Of a DNA stretch of 64,000 nucleotides, positions 9,301 to 18,630 are shown piece after piece; position 1 is the stretch's first letter; every line of letters starts with the position of its first letter. The notes below the pieces were generated by a model. That model saw nothing but the letters and a program-made list of their open reading frames with translations. It did not search any database and had not been told where the DNA came from. The position numbers and the translations under genes are program-made. Source of the stretch: Saprospiraceae bacterium. GTDB taxonomy: Bacteria; Bacteroidota; Bacteroidia; Chitinophagales; Saprospiraceae. The stretch covers positions 101,101 through 165,100 of the forward strand of contig JADKCC010000016.1 in NCBI GenBank assembly GCA_016714785.1, in the 5' to 3' direction.

Positions 9301-11354
9301 TCAGAAATACACAGTGTTCTCAGTTGGCATTTACGCATGAAGATATCATATTTAATTTTGCAGATAATGTATGTGTCAAAGTATTGAGACAGTGGAAAGT
9401 AATTGATTGGTGTCAAAAAAATCCATTTATAGCTGGGTCTGGTGAGTGGACATATACACAACTTCTAATGGTAAACAATATTGAAGCACCAGACTTTCAA
9501 AAAGGATGTGATCCTGGTGATCTTACCATAACTCAGGTAGGCGAGTGTAAAGCTAATGTAACAGTAACAGCCGAAGCGAAAGATGACTGTACTCCAGCCG
9601 AAAACCTAGAGTGGTCATATACCATCGATGAAGGTAATAATGGATCATTGGAAGTAAATAATGGCTCTGGAGCTACGGTTAATAGAGTATTCCCTTATGG
9701 AACACACAAAATTAACTGGACAGTTAGAGATGCATGTAAAAATGTAAATACTTGCTCTAATATATTTACAATAGCAGACGATAAAAAACCAACTCCTTAC
9801 TGTATTACAGAATTAGTTACTGTCATCATGCCCACATCCAAAGAAGTGACAATCTGGGCTTCAGATTTTGATCGTGGGGCTACTGACAATTGTTCTACTG
9901 GCAATCAGATAGCAGCATCATTTTCTGGAACCAATAGAAATGACATTTCGAGAACGATAAGTTGTGCGGATCTTGAAGGAGCAGAAAGCAAAGAGTTTGT
10001 CTTTGATGTATATGCTATAGACGCATCTGGAAATTATGACTTTTGTACTGTAAGATTGGTAGTTCAGGATAACGGAAATTCTTGTAATCCACCATCACCA
10101 GTACAGAAAGTGTCTCTCAAAGGTAATGTTTATACTGAATCGGATGAAATGGTGCAAGATGTGAATATTGAATTGAATTCTAATCAATCTGAATTCCCTA
10201 AAGCATTAAATACGGATAAAGACGGTAGATTTACCTTTGGTGAACTCCCAATGTATAAAGATTATTCCATTTCAGCAGTTAAAAATGATGATGTAATGAA
10301 TGGCGTGTCAACATTGGATCTCGTTATGATACAAAGACACATCCTTGGGTTGTCAGAACTGGATTCTCCTTACAAATTGATAGCGGCAGATGTAAATAAT
10401 TCCGCTAAAATTACTGCAGCCGACTTAGTGGAATTGCGTAAGTTGATCCTTGGTATTCAAACAGAGTTTGCTAATAATAAGAGTTGGAGATTCGTGGATA
10501 ATGCTTACCAATTTGCAGATACTAAAAATCCTTTCCCTTACAAAGAATTCACCAATATGACTAATTTAGATCATGATGTGGCAGGATTGGATTTTATTGC
10601 AGTAAAAATAGGAGATGTCAATGCGTCAGCCAAATCTAATGCTCAATCTAACGGTGACGTGTCCAATAGGAGTATTAAGTCATTAACTGTACCTGCAGTA
10701 ACAGCAGCTGCTGGAGAAATGGTAACCTTGGATATGAATGTGGAAGATATGAATGCGTTGATTGGAATGCAGATGACACTAAACATTGACCAAACTGTGG
10801 CAGAACTGATTGATATTCATTCTGATGTAATAGATTTGAAAGCTGAAAACCTAGGTTTTGGATTATTGTCCAAAGGACTTATAAATCTAAGTTGGAATGA
10901 ACAATATCCGCTTGTTGCTGGCGAGAAGTTATTTACAATCAAACTTAAAATGCTTAAGAATGTAAATCATGCGTCGATAATCAATTTGGAAAGATCTGGA
11001 TTGCAACCTGAGATTTACTCAAAAGAAGGTCAAGATATATCCGTGTATCAATTAAAATTAGAAACAACCAACAGAACAATGGCAGATGTTGAAAAATTTG
11101 AATTGTATCAAAACATTCCAAATCCTTTCAATGCCACAACAGTCATTGGTTTTAATTTGCCAAATGCTGATGAAGCAACTTTAAAGATATATGATCTTAC
11201 TGGAAAAATGGTGTTTCAAAATACAGCCAGTTTTGCAAAAGGTTACAATACTTTTAATGTAGATGCAAACACACTCAATTTGAACGGTGTACTATATTAT
11301 CAAATAGATACCAACACCGACTCAGCTACACGTAAAATGATCATTATTAAATAA
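6345..11354 (+). CDS. Giant secreted HYR-like/dockerin/cohesin-like protein with T9SS sorting domain (paralogue A)
   Basis: This 1669-residue exported protein starts with a signal peptide whose hydrophobic core is MMCVLFVGSMIAQA. An alternative start at Met18 gives a more compact signal. Several cysteine-containing HYR-like beta-sandwich repeats follow (VCPTDKIVTCEQ, KPTLTAPADITTSG, PPTPVCDKNSIIAIG, KPTPYCITELVTVIM). Next are a carboxypeptidase-regulatory-like segment (about 1255-1310), a dockerin-type region (about 1313-1380: GVSTLDLVMIQRHILGL and AADVNNSAKITAADLVELRK), a cohesin-like beta domain (about 1446-1570), and a T9SS type A sorting domain (about 1584-1669, YQNIPNPFNATTV). It is probably attached to or released from the outer surface. 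It lies in tandem with a close structural paralogue. Adhesive or matrix function is inference; no catalytic motif was seen. Confidence 0.85.
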   Translation: MKNPLLKHFFYRISDSGMKALTTTMMCVLFVGSMIAQAPPVNKTECKCLNNSTNGTNGQYLDSFAIVTGIPGQNWRLVGPISGFYHPSSPPPPANPILYITNTEIPETSTPGTYAIKGLRVSGQPWSVRIRNLSNNFEQEIHAIQSCTYPNLAIGGDVNVCAGSSELYNLPAGSYSNLVWTLPSGATSGVQGNPLTYNYTVTWGPTYGRYSFGVTGLASSFAGQTQGCRFASSKVVDVVDPRPYTTIRGDLGNCLGATETYTIAATTSQLEAASIVWGVYSDPAALVPAVPSILLSVGSINSKTITWPSAPGVYYLAVRGNFRINNTSDYCSFLDIQRIDIVNEVTTSLACNNLVQLSMNPSCELYFNPDQFLEAQTFPNSSYDIIIRDIQKDTIIPNGTLGYKYIGKTLEIKVIHECSGNSCWGYAKIEDKSIPDLVCPTDKIVTCEQVSNLIITGYPTFPVGTTISPILGTSNRWTLYGYDRCSNVTLSFDDKVTVETCAGPYSSVIERTWSVTDGSGNISSCVQSISVQRASILDVRFPDHYDSATGPNASLEACGVWPKVPYLVNGIEQTYTLGGKVYRDSVPSPAYTGYPLGTTCLKSSVSYVDKKILLCNTYNTYKLIRKWTVIDHCAADPNKIREMNQLITVMDTQKPTLTAPADITTSGASVAARLFTSEHKCTADWAVRAPIVINDCTTATWDVSFIVADNTGAAPVNSIYVKKYGETEVTGVYPNFVIKNLSAGYTWVKYTATDLCGNTTDAFTEILVVDNQPPTPVCDKNSIIAIGANAEAYAGVLTFDDGSHDNCSLKCMKIRRMDNPVAWSSLPCDNQLKFTCSDIGRSIMVELYVEDNVGLFNTCMVDAKVQDNIFPILTPPSSATANCYEDLTSLTRFGAATVTDNCSATIRDSIVRNLNDCGLGTITRYFIATDVAGNRVVRSQLITVGNNLAFSANDIDWPDTYTTDVSCLADLDPKKLPLANAEPRYIRNTQCSQLAFTHEDIIFNFADNVCVKVLRQWKVIDWCQKNPFIAGSGEWTYTQLLMVNNIEAPDFQKGCDPGDLTITQVGECKANVTVTAEAKDDCTPAENLEWSYTIDEGNNGSLEVNNGSGATVNRVFPYGTHKINWTVRDACKNVNTCSNIFTIADDKKPTPYCITELVTVIMPTSKEVTIWASDFDRGATDNCSTGNQIAASFSGTNRNDISRTISCADLEGAESKEFVFDVYAIDASGNYDFCTVRLVVQDNGNSCNPPSPVQKVSLKGNVYTESDEMVQDVNIELNSNQSEFPKALNTDKDGRFTFGELPMYKDYSISAVKNDDVMNGVSTLDLVMIQRHILGLSELDSPYKLIAADVNNSAKITAADLVELRKLILGIQTEFANNKSWRFVDNAYQFADTKNPFPYKEFTNMTNLDHDVAGLDFIAVKIGDVNASAKSNAQSNGDVSNRSIKSLTVPAVTAAAGEMVTLDMNVEDMNALIGMQMTLNIDQTVAELIDIHSDVIDLKAENLGFGLLSKGLINLSWNEQYPLVAGEKLFTIKLKMLKNVNHASIINLERSGLQPEIYSKEGQDISVYQLKLETTNRTMADVEKFELYQNIPNPFNATTVIGFNLPNADEATLKIYDLTGKMVFQNTASFAKGYNTFNVDANTLNLNGVLYYQIDTNTDSATRKMIIIK

Positions 11355-11464
11355 ATACAAATAGAATGCAGTGTAACAAGTCTGACAAAAGACGAAGTGT
11401 TGGACTTGTTACTTTCATACTCTTGAAACCTTATCGATTAAATAAAAATTTAAATTTTCATACA

Positions 11465-14400
11465 ATGAAAAGACCCAATTTTACTCCTATTAATTTTCTG
11501 AACAACGTTTCGGAATTTATCAAAGCGAACACAAGGGCATTCTCAATTGTTTTAACTCTTACTCTCATATATTCTAATATTCAAGCACAACCATACGATT
11601 GTAATGCCATTTTAGCTTGCAATGATGGTGTACAAATATCATTGGACGATGATTGTGATTTGTTGCTTGCCGCCGATATGATCTTAGAAGCACCAGCTTA
11701 CGGCGACAATGCTTATGACATATCAGCCAAATTGCCAAATGGTCAATCTTTGCCTCAAGTAAACAATGGAACAGATGGGCTAGGCAGAAATATCAAAACT
11801 GTGGCAATCACTAGAGCGCACATAGGTATGAATCTCGAAGTGAAAATATCACTTAGAGGATGTGGTAACTCTTGCTGGGGCACAGCCAAAATTGAAGATA
11901 AGTTAGCACCAGTTGTAAGTGCTTGTCCATGTGAGCCAAGAATTGAAAGCTTTAGTGGCAATGTTAGTGACACTGATATGTCATACAGCAGACCATCAAT
12001 TGTGGCAGGTTGCCCTGGCACACCTGTAGCAAATGTAAGATATGAAGTTAGACGGTTTGCAGTGGATGCCACTGGTGAAGTAGATATATTCTTATCAGAA
12101 ACTAACTTAAGGTTTGCTCTATATCAGACATCTTTTATTCCAGAAAGTCCTTGTACTAATGTACTGGCAACCAATGTAAATTCATATAGTGGCTCTTTGA
12201 ATATGGGAGTTAATTATTTCCTTGTTATAAGTTCTGTAAATGCTATTCCACCTCCAGGGGGACTGACCTATGAAGCTTATATAGACAGTGAAGTAGGAAA
12301 TGTAAAATCATCTGCAGCTTCTACTTCGACTATTTGTGTAGAGAAATGTGATACAGAAGGTAATATTTTATCACAAACGGTTAGCAATGCTTCTACTCCA
12401 GCTAGATTTACAGACGCATGTGGAGGGACACTCACATTGACAAAAAGAGACGTTGTGGAAGTTTTAAGTTGTAGTGAAAGGTATAGTAAAATCATCAAAA
12501 GAATCTGGACCGCAACGGATGCAAGTGGTAATGTTTCTGAAGAAAAAGCACAATATTTCTATATAGAAAGAACACATCTAGTTGATATAAAGTGTCCAGC
12601 AGATTGGATTAGAGACTGTTCAGTTACTTACAACAAATTACCTAATGGTTTACCTGCACCTTCAACCACTGGAATGCCAACCAATTTGGGTTGTACTAAC
12701 ATACAGCATTATTATGACGATACAGTGTTTGATCTATGTGGAGTGGGTATAAAAATATTCCGACAATGGACCATCATAGACTGGTGTACGGGTGAAGATA
12801 AAACCTGTGGACAAACCATCAAAATTGAGGATACTATCAAACCCGTAGTTACTTGTCCAGCTGACATAACTTCACAAAGTGGTGTTGTGGTAAATCCAGC
12901 GGCAGTTATAGCTGTTACGCCTGGCACTTGTACTGCTTCATGGGATGTTTTGCCTCCTATTTCAGTCTTTGACTGTTCAAAAGTGACTTGGGAAGTATTT
13001 TTCAAAAAAGCAGATAGTAACGGTAATCCACCAGCAAATGCTCTATTTACCAAACTGGATGGCACTACTGCGGTAGAAGGAACCTTACCAGCTTATGGAG
13101 CTACGATTAGTGCTACTGCTAGGCCTTATAAAATCGTAGGCTTACCATTGGGTAGAACTTGGTTGAAATATATAGTAACTGACGAGTGTGGCAATAGTAC
13201 AGATTGTTTCACAGAATTAGATGTAGTGGACAATACCCCTCCAACAGCTATCTGTGAAGACCAAACTGTTATCTCCATTGATGATAGTGGTTGGGCAGAA
13301 TTGTATGCCACTTCTCTGGACAATCATAGTAATGACAATTGTGGTAATATTGTTAAATACGAAGTAAAACGTAAGGGTACCACTTGTGCTGGTTATGCTT
13401 CTGATTTGAATTTCGGGCCCAAAGTAAGATTTTGTTGTAGTGATATCACTTCACCTTCCTCTTATGTATCGGTTGTGTTAAGAGTATATGACGCTGCCGG
13501 CAATTATAATGAATGTGAAACCACCGTTAAAGTACAAAACAAGAGACCTCCAACCATCACTTGTCCATCAAATAAATCTTTGTTGTGTGGTGACTCTAAA
13601 ATAGATGCTTGGGTTAGCGGTACTGCTACTTTCGATACTGTGTATTTTGGCAAACCGACTACAGGAGGTGTATGTGGAAACCAAAAGTTTGCTAGTAGAA
13701 TTACAGCAAATACAATCAATGCTAAATGTAAGACAGGTTACGTAGAAAGAGAATGGTATTTAATATCCAACCCATCTGTAAACTGTATTCAAAGATTAAC
13801 TGTAACATCACCAACATTCAGTGCGGCTAATGTTACGTTTCCTGGAGAAAGGGTAATTGCATCTTGCAATTTGGATGATGCGACGCCTGACGCTTTAAAT
13901 AGTAGGCCATCAGTGAGTAATATATCATGTAGGGATATAGGTATTTCATTCACAGATCAAATATACCATCTTGAATCTGGTGTTTGTATTAAGATTTTAA
14001 GAACTTGGAGAGTAATAGATTGGTGTTCATATCCTGCCAATCAGGTGGTTGCGGAACAGATTCAAGTTATTAAATTAACAGGCGCAGGTGGAGCTGTATT
14101 TACAGGTTGTACCAATAAAACGTTTGATGCAGATGCAGGTGCATGTGACAAGGCAGTCACATTGTCAGCTACAGCTACAGATAATTGCACAGACGCAGCT
14201 GACTTAAAATATACTTGGACATTGGACTTGGGTAAAAACAATAGTGTAGATGCTTCTGGTTCTGGCAATAGTTTCACACGTACTTTACCTGCTGGTGCTA
14301 CACATAGAGTGACATTTACAGTGGTAAATAGATGCGGTACATCTACTAATTGTAGTTATGATGTAACTATAAAGGCGACCAAAAAACCAACACCTGTCTG

Positions 14401-15940
14401 TATCAGAGAAGTTGTATGGGTGATGGGTTCAAATGGCTCGACAGAAGTGTGGGCAAGTGATTTCAACCTTAAGAGTGAAAACAATTGTGGTGACAATAGC
14501 AAACTGAAATATTCCTTCAATGCAGCAGGAAATCAACCTGCGCAGACATTCACTTGTGCAGATATTCCAAACGGTCAAGTTGCTCGTATTCCATTAAAAA
14601 TGTATGTAATAGATGAAAATGGTAATTTTGACTTTTGTGATGTGACTTTAATACTTCAAGATTCTCCATTGACCAATGCCTGTACCAATGTATCTAGTTT
14701 GTTGCCTACAGTATCTGGCCGTATCAGCACAGAGAGCAATGAAGGTATTGATAATATCGAAGTAGGATTAGTCAATATGAATAGTGCATTAGAGATCAAA
14801 GATATGACCAAAAATGAAGGGCAATACAAGTTTGCGGGTCTAGATGTATTTGATCCTAAGACCATAGAGGCTTACAAGAATAACGATATACTAAATGGTG
14901 TATCTACTTTAGACCTGGTAATGATCCAAAGACACATTTTAGGAATTCAGGCGATCACATCACCTTATAAATTATTGGCAGCAGATGTAAATAATTCCAG
15001 GTCTATTACAGCAAGTGACTTAGTACATCTTCGTAAACTGATCTTAGGTGTGGCCAATGAATTTGAAAACAACACTTCTTGGAGATTTGTACCCAATGCA
15101 TATACTTTTCAAGATCCTGCTTTCCCATTTGATTTTCCATCAAAAATCAATTTGGACTCAATATTTGAAGACAAATCAAATGTTAATTTCACAGCTGTTA
15201 AAGTTGGGGATGTCAATAATAGCGCTGTAGCTAATGCAAAGAGCAATACAACAGAGAGTAGAAATGCACCATCATTGTTGGTAGCTGATTTGCAGGAGTT
15301 TACTTCAGGTAGCGTAGTCAACTTTGAGGTAAGAGCAGGTGATGTCATGGATATTACTGGAAGTCAATTTGAATTAGAATTTGATGCCGATAAGTTATCT
15401 TATGCAGGTATTATTAGCGGTTCATTGCAGGTAAAAGAACACCATATTAATGCATTACAAGCAGAAAGTGGTAAGCTTTATATCAGTATAGATGTTGCAA
15501 ATGGCATTTCTTTGAAGGCTGAAGAAGTCTTAATGGGTGTGAAATTTGTAGCAAAATCTAAAGGAAATACCTCAAGTATTAAATTCGCTCAAAATGAATA
15601 TAATGCCGAAGTGTATGATTTTGAAACCAATGTAAGACCATTACACCTGCAACTAAGAAACGGTGTACTTACCACAGCACAAAACATTTTGTATCAAAAC
15701 CAACCAAATCCATTCAAAGACTTTACCAATATTTCTTTTGAATTGGCTAAAGAAAGTGATGCAACCATTAGGGTGATGGATGTTACTGGTAAAATAGTGT
15801 TTTCTCAAGTGGGAAAATATAACAAAGGATACCACAGTTTGACAGTTAGTAATAGCCAATTATCAGGTTCTGGAGTTTATTACTACATAATAGAGGCAGG
15901 AGAATTTTCTGCAACAAAAAAGATGATTTTAATCGAGTAA
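11465..15940 (+). CDS. Giant secreted HYR-like/dockerin/cohesin-like protein with T9SS sorting domain (paralogue B)
   Basis: This paralogue of the upstream gene has the same architecture. I place the start at the ATG at 11465, because the 33 in-frame codons upstream (from 11366) do not look like a signal peptide, while the sequence after 11465 does (hydrophobic core FSIVLTLTLIYSNIQAQ). Cysteine-rich HYR-like repeats (VTCPADITSQSG, PPTAICEDQTVISID, TCPSNKSLLCGDSK, KPTPVCIREVVWVMG) lead to a dockerin-type region (about residues 1137-1196, GVSTLDLVMIQRHILGI). A cohesin-like region (about 1272-1389) and a T9SS sorting domain (about 1408-1491, LYQNQPNPFKDFTNISFEL) follow. The dockerin core is nearly identical to that of paralogue A, consistent with tandem duplication. 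A strong terminator follows. Likely function is a surface or matrix protein (inference). Confidence 0.85.
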   Translation: MKRPNFTPINFLNNVSEFIKANTRAFSIVLTLTLIYSNIQAQPYDCNAILACNDGVQISLDDDCDLLLAADMILEAPAYGDNAYDISAKLPNGQSLPQVNNGTDGLGRNIKTVAITRAHIGMNLEVKISLRGCGNSCWGTAKIEDKLAPVVSACPCEPRIESFSGNVSDTDMSYSRPSIVAGCPGTPVANVRYEVRRFAVDATGEVDIFLSETNLRFALYQTSFIPESPCTNVLATNVNSYSGSLNMGVNYFLVISSVNAIPPPGGLTYEAYIDSEVGNVKSSAASTSTICVEKCDTEGNILSQTVSNASTPARFTDACGGTLTLTKRDVVEVLSCSERYSKIIKRIWTATDASGNVSEEKAQYFYIERTHLVDIKCPADWIRDCSVTYNKLPNGLPAPSTTGMPTNLGCTNIQHYYDDTVFDLCGVGIKIFRQWTIIDWCTGEDKTCGQTIKIEDTIKPVVTCPADITSQSGVVVNPAAVIAVTPGTCTASWDVLPPISVFDCSKVTWEVFFKKADSNGNPPANALFTKLDGTTAVEGTLPAYGATISATARPYKIVGLPLGRTWLKYIVTDECGNSTDCFTELDVVDNTPPTAICEDQTVISIDDSGWAELYATSLDNHSNDNCGNIVKYEVKRKGTTCAGYASDLNFGPKVRFCCSDITSPSSYVSVVLRVYDAAGNYNECETTVKVQNKRPPTITCPSNKSLLCGDSKIDAWVSGTATFDTVYFGKPTTGGVCGNQKFASRITANTINAKCKTGYVEREWYLISNPSVNCIQRLTVTSPTFSAANVTFPGERVIASCNLDDATPDALNSRPSVSNISCRDIGISFTDQIYHLESGVCIKILRTWRVIDWCSYPANQVVAEQIQVIKLTGAGGAVFTGCTNKTFDADAGACDKAVTLSATATDNCTDAADLKYTWTLDLGKNNSVDASGSGNSFTRTLPAGATHRVTFTVVNRCGTSTNCSYDVTIKATKKPTPVCIREVVWVMGSNGSTEVWASDFNLKSENNCGDNSKLKYSFNAAGNQPAQTFTCADIPNGQVARIPLKMYVIDENGNFDFCDVTLILQDSPLTNACTNVSSLLPTVSGRISTESNEGIDNIEVGLVNMNSALEIKDMTKNEGQYKFAGLDVFDPKTIEAYKNNDILNGVSTLDLVMIQRHILGIQAITSPYKLLAADVNNSRSITASDLVHLRKLILGVANEFENNTSWRFVPNAYTFQDPAFPFDFPSKINLDSIFEDKSNVNFTAVKVGDVNNSAVANAKSNTTESRNAPSLLVADLQEFTSGSVVNFEVRAGDVMDITGSQFELEFDADKLSYAGIISGSLQVKEHHINALQAESGKLYISIDVANGISLKAEEVLMGVKFVAKSKGNTSSIKFAQNEYNAEVYDFETNVRPLHLQLRNGVLTTAQNILYQNQPNPFKDFTNISFELAKESDATIRVMDVTGKIVFSQVGKYNKGYHSLTVSNSQLSGSGVYYYIIEAGEFSATKKMILIE

Positions 15941-15971
15941 TGTGTTTATAAAGATGATTCTGGGTTTTTTC

Positions 15972-16004
15972 AAACCGGTTGTGGCAACACAACCGGTTTT
16001 TTTT
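15972..16004 (+). terminator. Rho-independent terminator after the giant T9SS pair
   Basis: A perfect 12-bp stem AAACCGGTTGTG / CACAACCGGTTT with a GCAA loop is followed by a run of T. It ends the transcript of the tandem giant genes and rules out the upstream in-frame start of the next ORF (15979), which lies inside it. Confidence 0.9.
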
Positions 16005-16032
16005 ATGTTGGTGTTATAAATTAACTGTTTTT

Positions 16033-16998
16033 ATGAAATCATATTGTATCCACCAAATTGGCCAATTGCCACAGAAGGTAAACAAAAGTATTCCAACAGT
16101 AAAGGATGATGAATTATTGTTGAAGTTATCTGCTTCTTCGCTAAATCACAGGGATATCTGGATTACAAAAGGGCTCTATCCAGGTATTAAAATCGATGCA
16201 ACCATGGGTGCTGATGGATGTGGGCAAGATGAAAATGGTCAAGATTACATTATAAACCCAGGATTGGAATGGGGAAATAATGAAGCTTACCAAGCTTCAA
16301 ATTTTAGGGTATTGGGAGTACCTGATGACGGTACTTTTGCGGAATATATTGCCATCAACAAAAAATATGTGTTACAAAAGCCTTCACATTTAAGTACGCT
16401 TCAGGCTGCTGCCTTACCATTGGCGGGAGTGACAGCATTTAGGGCGTTGTTTAAAAGAGCAAATTTACAAAAGGGTGAAAAAGTTTTAATTTCCGGTATT
16501 GGCGGAGGTGTCGCTCTTTTTGCTATGCAATTTGCTATAGCGCATGGTTGTGAAGTATTGGTTACATCAGGATCATCAATAAAATTGGAAAAAGCCATAA
16601 GTCTTGGAGCCAAAGCTGGATATTTATACCACGATGTCGAATGGACTAAAAATCTACTCGCAGATTTTGGTGGTGTAGATGTGATTATTGATAGTGCCGC
16701 TGGGTCGGGTTTTCAGCAATTGGTGAAAATTTGTAATCCAGGCGCTAGGATAGCTTTTTACGGTGGCTCACAAGGTAAAATCGATGGACTAAATCCACAA
16801 ACATTGTTTTGGAAACAAATATCTTTGCTTGGGACTACCATGGGATCAGACTTAGATTTCAAAGAAATGGTCTCTTTTGTTCAGCAACATCAGATTATTC
16901 CCATTATACATTCGGTTTATGCTTTAGATGAGTTGCATCAAGGGTTTCATTATATGGAGACAGCGCAACAATTTGGAAAAATAGTGTTTGAGCACTAA
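16033..16998 (+). CDS. MDR-family zinc-type alcohol dehydrogenase/quinone oxidoreductase-like protein
   Basis: This 321-residue medium-chain dehydrogenase/reductase starts at ATG 16033 (MKSYCIHQIG); upstream codons overlap the terminator. The N-terminal GroES-like domain includes LSASSLNHRDIWITKGLYPG and GADGCGQ. A Rossmann NAD(P)-binding domain follows with VLISGIGGGVALFAMQFA (about residues 150-167). It ends with the family-typical C-terminus GFHYMETAQQFGKIVF. The catalytic zinc ligands of classical ADHs are not obvious, so a quinone-oxidoreductase-like reductase is likely; the substrate is unknown. The last codons overlap the convergent SemiSWEET-like gene by 4 nt. Confidence 0.82.
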   Translation: MKSYCIHQIGQLPQKVNKSIPTVKDDELLLKLSASSLNHRDIWITKGLYPGIKIDATMGADGCGQDENGQDYIINPGLEWGNNEAYQASNFRVLGVPDDGTFAEYIAINKKYVLQKPSHLSTLQAAALPLAGVTAFRALFKRANLQKGEKVLISGIGGGVALFAMQFAIAHGCEVLVTSGSSIKLEKAISLGAKAGYLYHDVEWTKNLLADFGGVDVIIDSAAGSGFQQLVKICNPGARIAFYGGSQGKIDGLNPQTLFWKQISLLGTTMGSDLDFKEMVSFVQQHQIIPIIHSVYALDELHQGFHYMETAQQFGKIVFEH

Positions 16999-17285
16999 GA
17001 ATCTTTGCGGGTCTTTTTTACCACTACGAATATTAATATTGTTTGTATTACTGTAGCTAAACTATTAGAAATTATAATTGCCAACGCATCAAATCTAATA
17101 CCATATAAAAACCAGAAAATGAAAATCAACCACCAACCTATGACATATCCTAACGAAAGACTACTTTTTTGTTTAGATTTAAACTCTTTATATACTTGTA
17201 GGCTAATAACAACATTGGCACCTATGCCTACTATCAATCCTGCTGTTTCGAAGTAGCTCGTTGGGATATTATCTAAAAAGTCCAT
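16995..17285 (-). CDS. SemiSWEET/PQ-loop-like small membrane protein
   Basis: The 96-residue protein has three predicted helices (about residues 13-30, 45-62, 67-88). The VYKEFKSKQKSSLSLGYVIGWW stretch between the first two resembles the PQ-loop pattern of SemiSWEET sugar transporters. Bacterial SemiSWEETs are of this size and dimerise to form a sugar uniporter. The substrate cannot be told from sequence. It is convergent with, and overlaps by 4 nt, the oxidoreductase gene. An alternative is a generic small membrane protein of the same fold. Confidence 0.6.
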   Translation of the reverse strand: MDFLDNIPTSYFETAGLIVGIGANVVISLQVYKEFKSKQKSSLSLGYVIGWWLIFIFWFLYGIRFDALAIIISNSLATVIQTILIFVVVKKTRKDS

Positions 17286-17346
17286 ATAAATAATTGATTT
17301 TTACTAAATTTAATCCCAATCACTAAATTACTAGATCCCTCGATCA

Positions 17347-17964
17347 CTATGGTCTTCTATAATGATGATGGTAATCTGCCATACTCGCTTCGATCACTTC
17401 AAATGCGACTTCTCTACCATATACTTCATCTATGATGCAAGAAGGTGTTTTATCAGGCATCTGCTTGTAAGTAAGGAAATAGTGCTTCAGTCTGTTGATA
17501 ATAGTTGCTGGGACATCTGATATATCTTTCCATTGACCATATACATCATCATTTTTAAGTACTGCAATAATTTTGTCATCGGCTTCATTATTGTCCACCA
17601 ATCTAAAACCTCCGATAGGGTAGGCTCTTACCAAAATATCACCATGAGTGATCTCCCTTTCTGTTAATACCAAAATATCTAAGGGGTCACCATCACCTTT
17701 TATGTCTGTTCTACCTGTCGATTGCATATTTAATTTGGCTAGTTCTTCAGCACAGTAAGTTTGTGGAATAAAGCCGTACAAAGCAGGTACAATGTTGCTA
17801 AATTTTTGAGGCCTATCTACTTTCAGATAACCTGAATGTTTATCAATTTCGTATTTTACAGTATCGCTTGGGATAATTTCGATAAATGCGGTCACCAACT
17901 CTGGCGCTTCATTGCCTATCTCTATACCATGCCAAGGGTGAAGTTTATATATATTTGTCATCAT
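17347..17964 (-). CDS. ppa: Inorganic pyrophosphatase (family I)
   Basis: This soluble enzyme hydrolyses pyrophosphate to phosphate and pulls biosynthetic reactions forward. The protein is 205 residues. Family I signatures are present: VKYEIDKHSGYLKVDRP near residues 36-52, YGFIPQTYC, and the metal-binding GDGDPLDILVLTE (about 90-102). The HPWHGIEIG N-terminus is the longer type common in Bacteroidota. A -7 box lies at 17983-17990. Confidence 0.93.
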   Translation of the reverse strand: MMTNIYKLHPWHGIEIGNEAPELVTAFIEIIPSDTVKYEIDKHSGYLKVDRPQKFSNIVPALYGFIPQTYCAEELAKLNMQSTGRTDIKGDGDPLDILVLTEREITHGDILVRAYPIGGFRLVDNNEADDKIIAVLKNDDVYGQWKDISDVPATIINRLKHYFLTYKQMPDKTPSCIIDEVYGREVAFEVIEASMADYHHHYRRP

Positions 17965-17982
17965 TTAATAATTATTCGACCG

Positions 17983-17990
17983 CAAAAGTA
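17983..17990 (-). promoter_or_regulatory. -7 box (TACTTTTG) upstream of ppa
   Basis: The minus strand reads TACTTTTG, matching TAnnTTTG, 19 nt upstream of the ppa start codon. The -33 element is not clear. Confidence 0.45.
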
Positions 17991-18078
17991 CCATTCAAAA
18001 CACAACTTATAAGTTTATGAAATGTTAAATATTAAAGTTGTCAAAGTGCAACGGAATAATAATTTCAATCTTACAAAA

Positions 18079-18627
18079 ATGAAGATTTACACTAAAACAG
18101 GTGATGCAGGCACTACTGGTCTATTTGGAGGTAAAAGGGTAGCTAAAGATGACCTTCGTATTGAAGCATACGGTACAGTTGATGAGCTCAATTCATTTAT
18201 TGGCCTACTAAATGCTGCATTTCAAGAAGCTACCCAGAATTATTTTCTTACTGAGGTGCAGAAAAGACTTTTTACAATTGGGTCAAATTTGGCATCAGAT
18301 CCAGAAAAACATCTATTAACTCCAGACATACAAGATGAAGATATTCACCTTCTCGAAAATGCTATGGACACGATGGATCAATTGTTGGAACCATTGAAGA
18401 ACTTTATATTGCCAGGTGGCGACACGGTTGTAGCTTATGCGCATGTGTGTCGTACTATATGCCGGAGAGCAGAAAGAAGAGTTATAAGTCTGGATAGAGA
18501 ATCATCTGTCGATCCAAAGGTTATTATATATCTTAACAGGTTATCAGATTATTTTTTTGTTCTTGCTCGCTATATTAGCCATAGTAAATCCTTACCTGAA
18601 GTACCTTGGATAGCAAGAAAATCTTAA
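18079..18627 (+). CDS. Cob(I)yrinic acid a,c-diamide/cob(I)alamin adenosyltransferase, PduO/MMAB type
   Basis: This enzyme transfers the adenosyl group of ATP to cob(I)alamin to make coenzyme B12. I use the ATG at 18079 because MKIYTKTGDAGTTGLFGG is the canonical N-terminus; the 19 in-frame codons before it have no counterpart. The 182-residue protein carries the ATP-binding TKTGDAGTT motif, the AYGTVDELNSFIG helix, ICRRAERR (about 125-132) and YLNRLSDYFFVLARY near the C-terminus. It overlaps nothing and is followed after 3 nt by the DUF4442 gene, so the two are probably co-transcribed. Confidence 0.93.
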   Translation: MKIYTKTGDAGTTGLFGGKRVAKDDLRIEAYGTVDELNSFIGLLNAAFQEATQNYFLTEVQKRLFTIGSNLASDPEKHLLTPDIQDEDIHLLENAMDTMDQLLEPLKNFILPGGDTVVAYAHVCRTICRRAERRVISLDRESSVDPKVIIYLNRLSDYFFVLARYISHSKSLPEVPWIARKS

Positions 18628-18630
18628 GAG

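Noticed and set aside
12712..14277. Several antisense ORFs of 65-117 codons inside the giant T9SS genes
   Set aside because: They are opposite-strand shadows of repetitive coding sequence with no domain or start signals.
15979..16032. Upstream in-frame start of the MDR oxidoreductase ORF
   Set aside because: It lies inside a strong rho-independent terminator; ATG 16033 gives the normal N-terminus.
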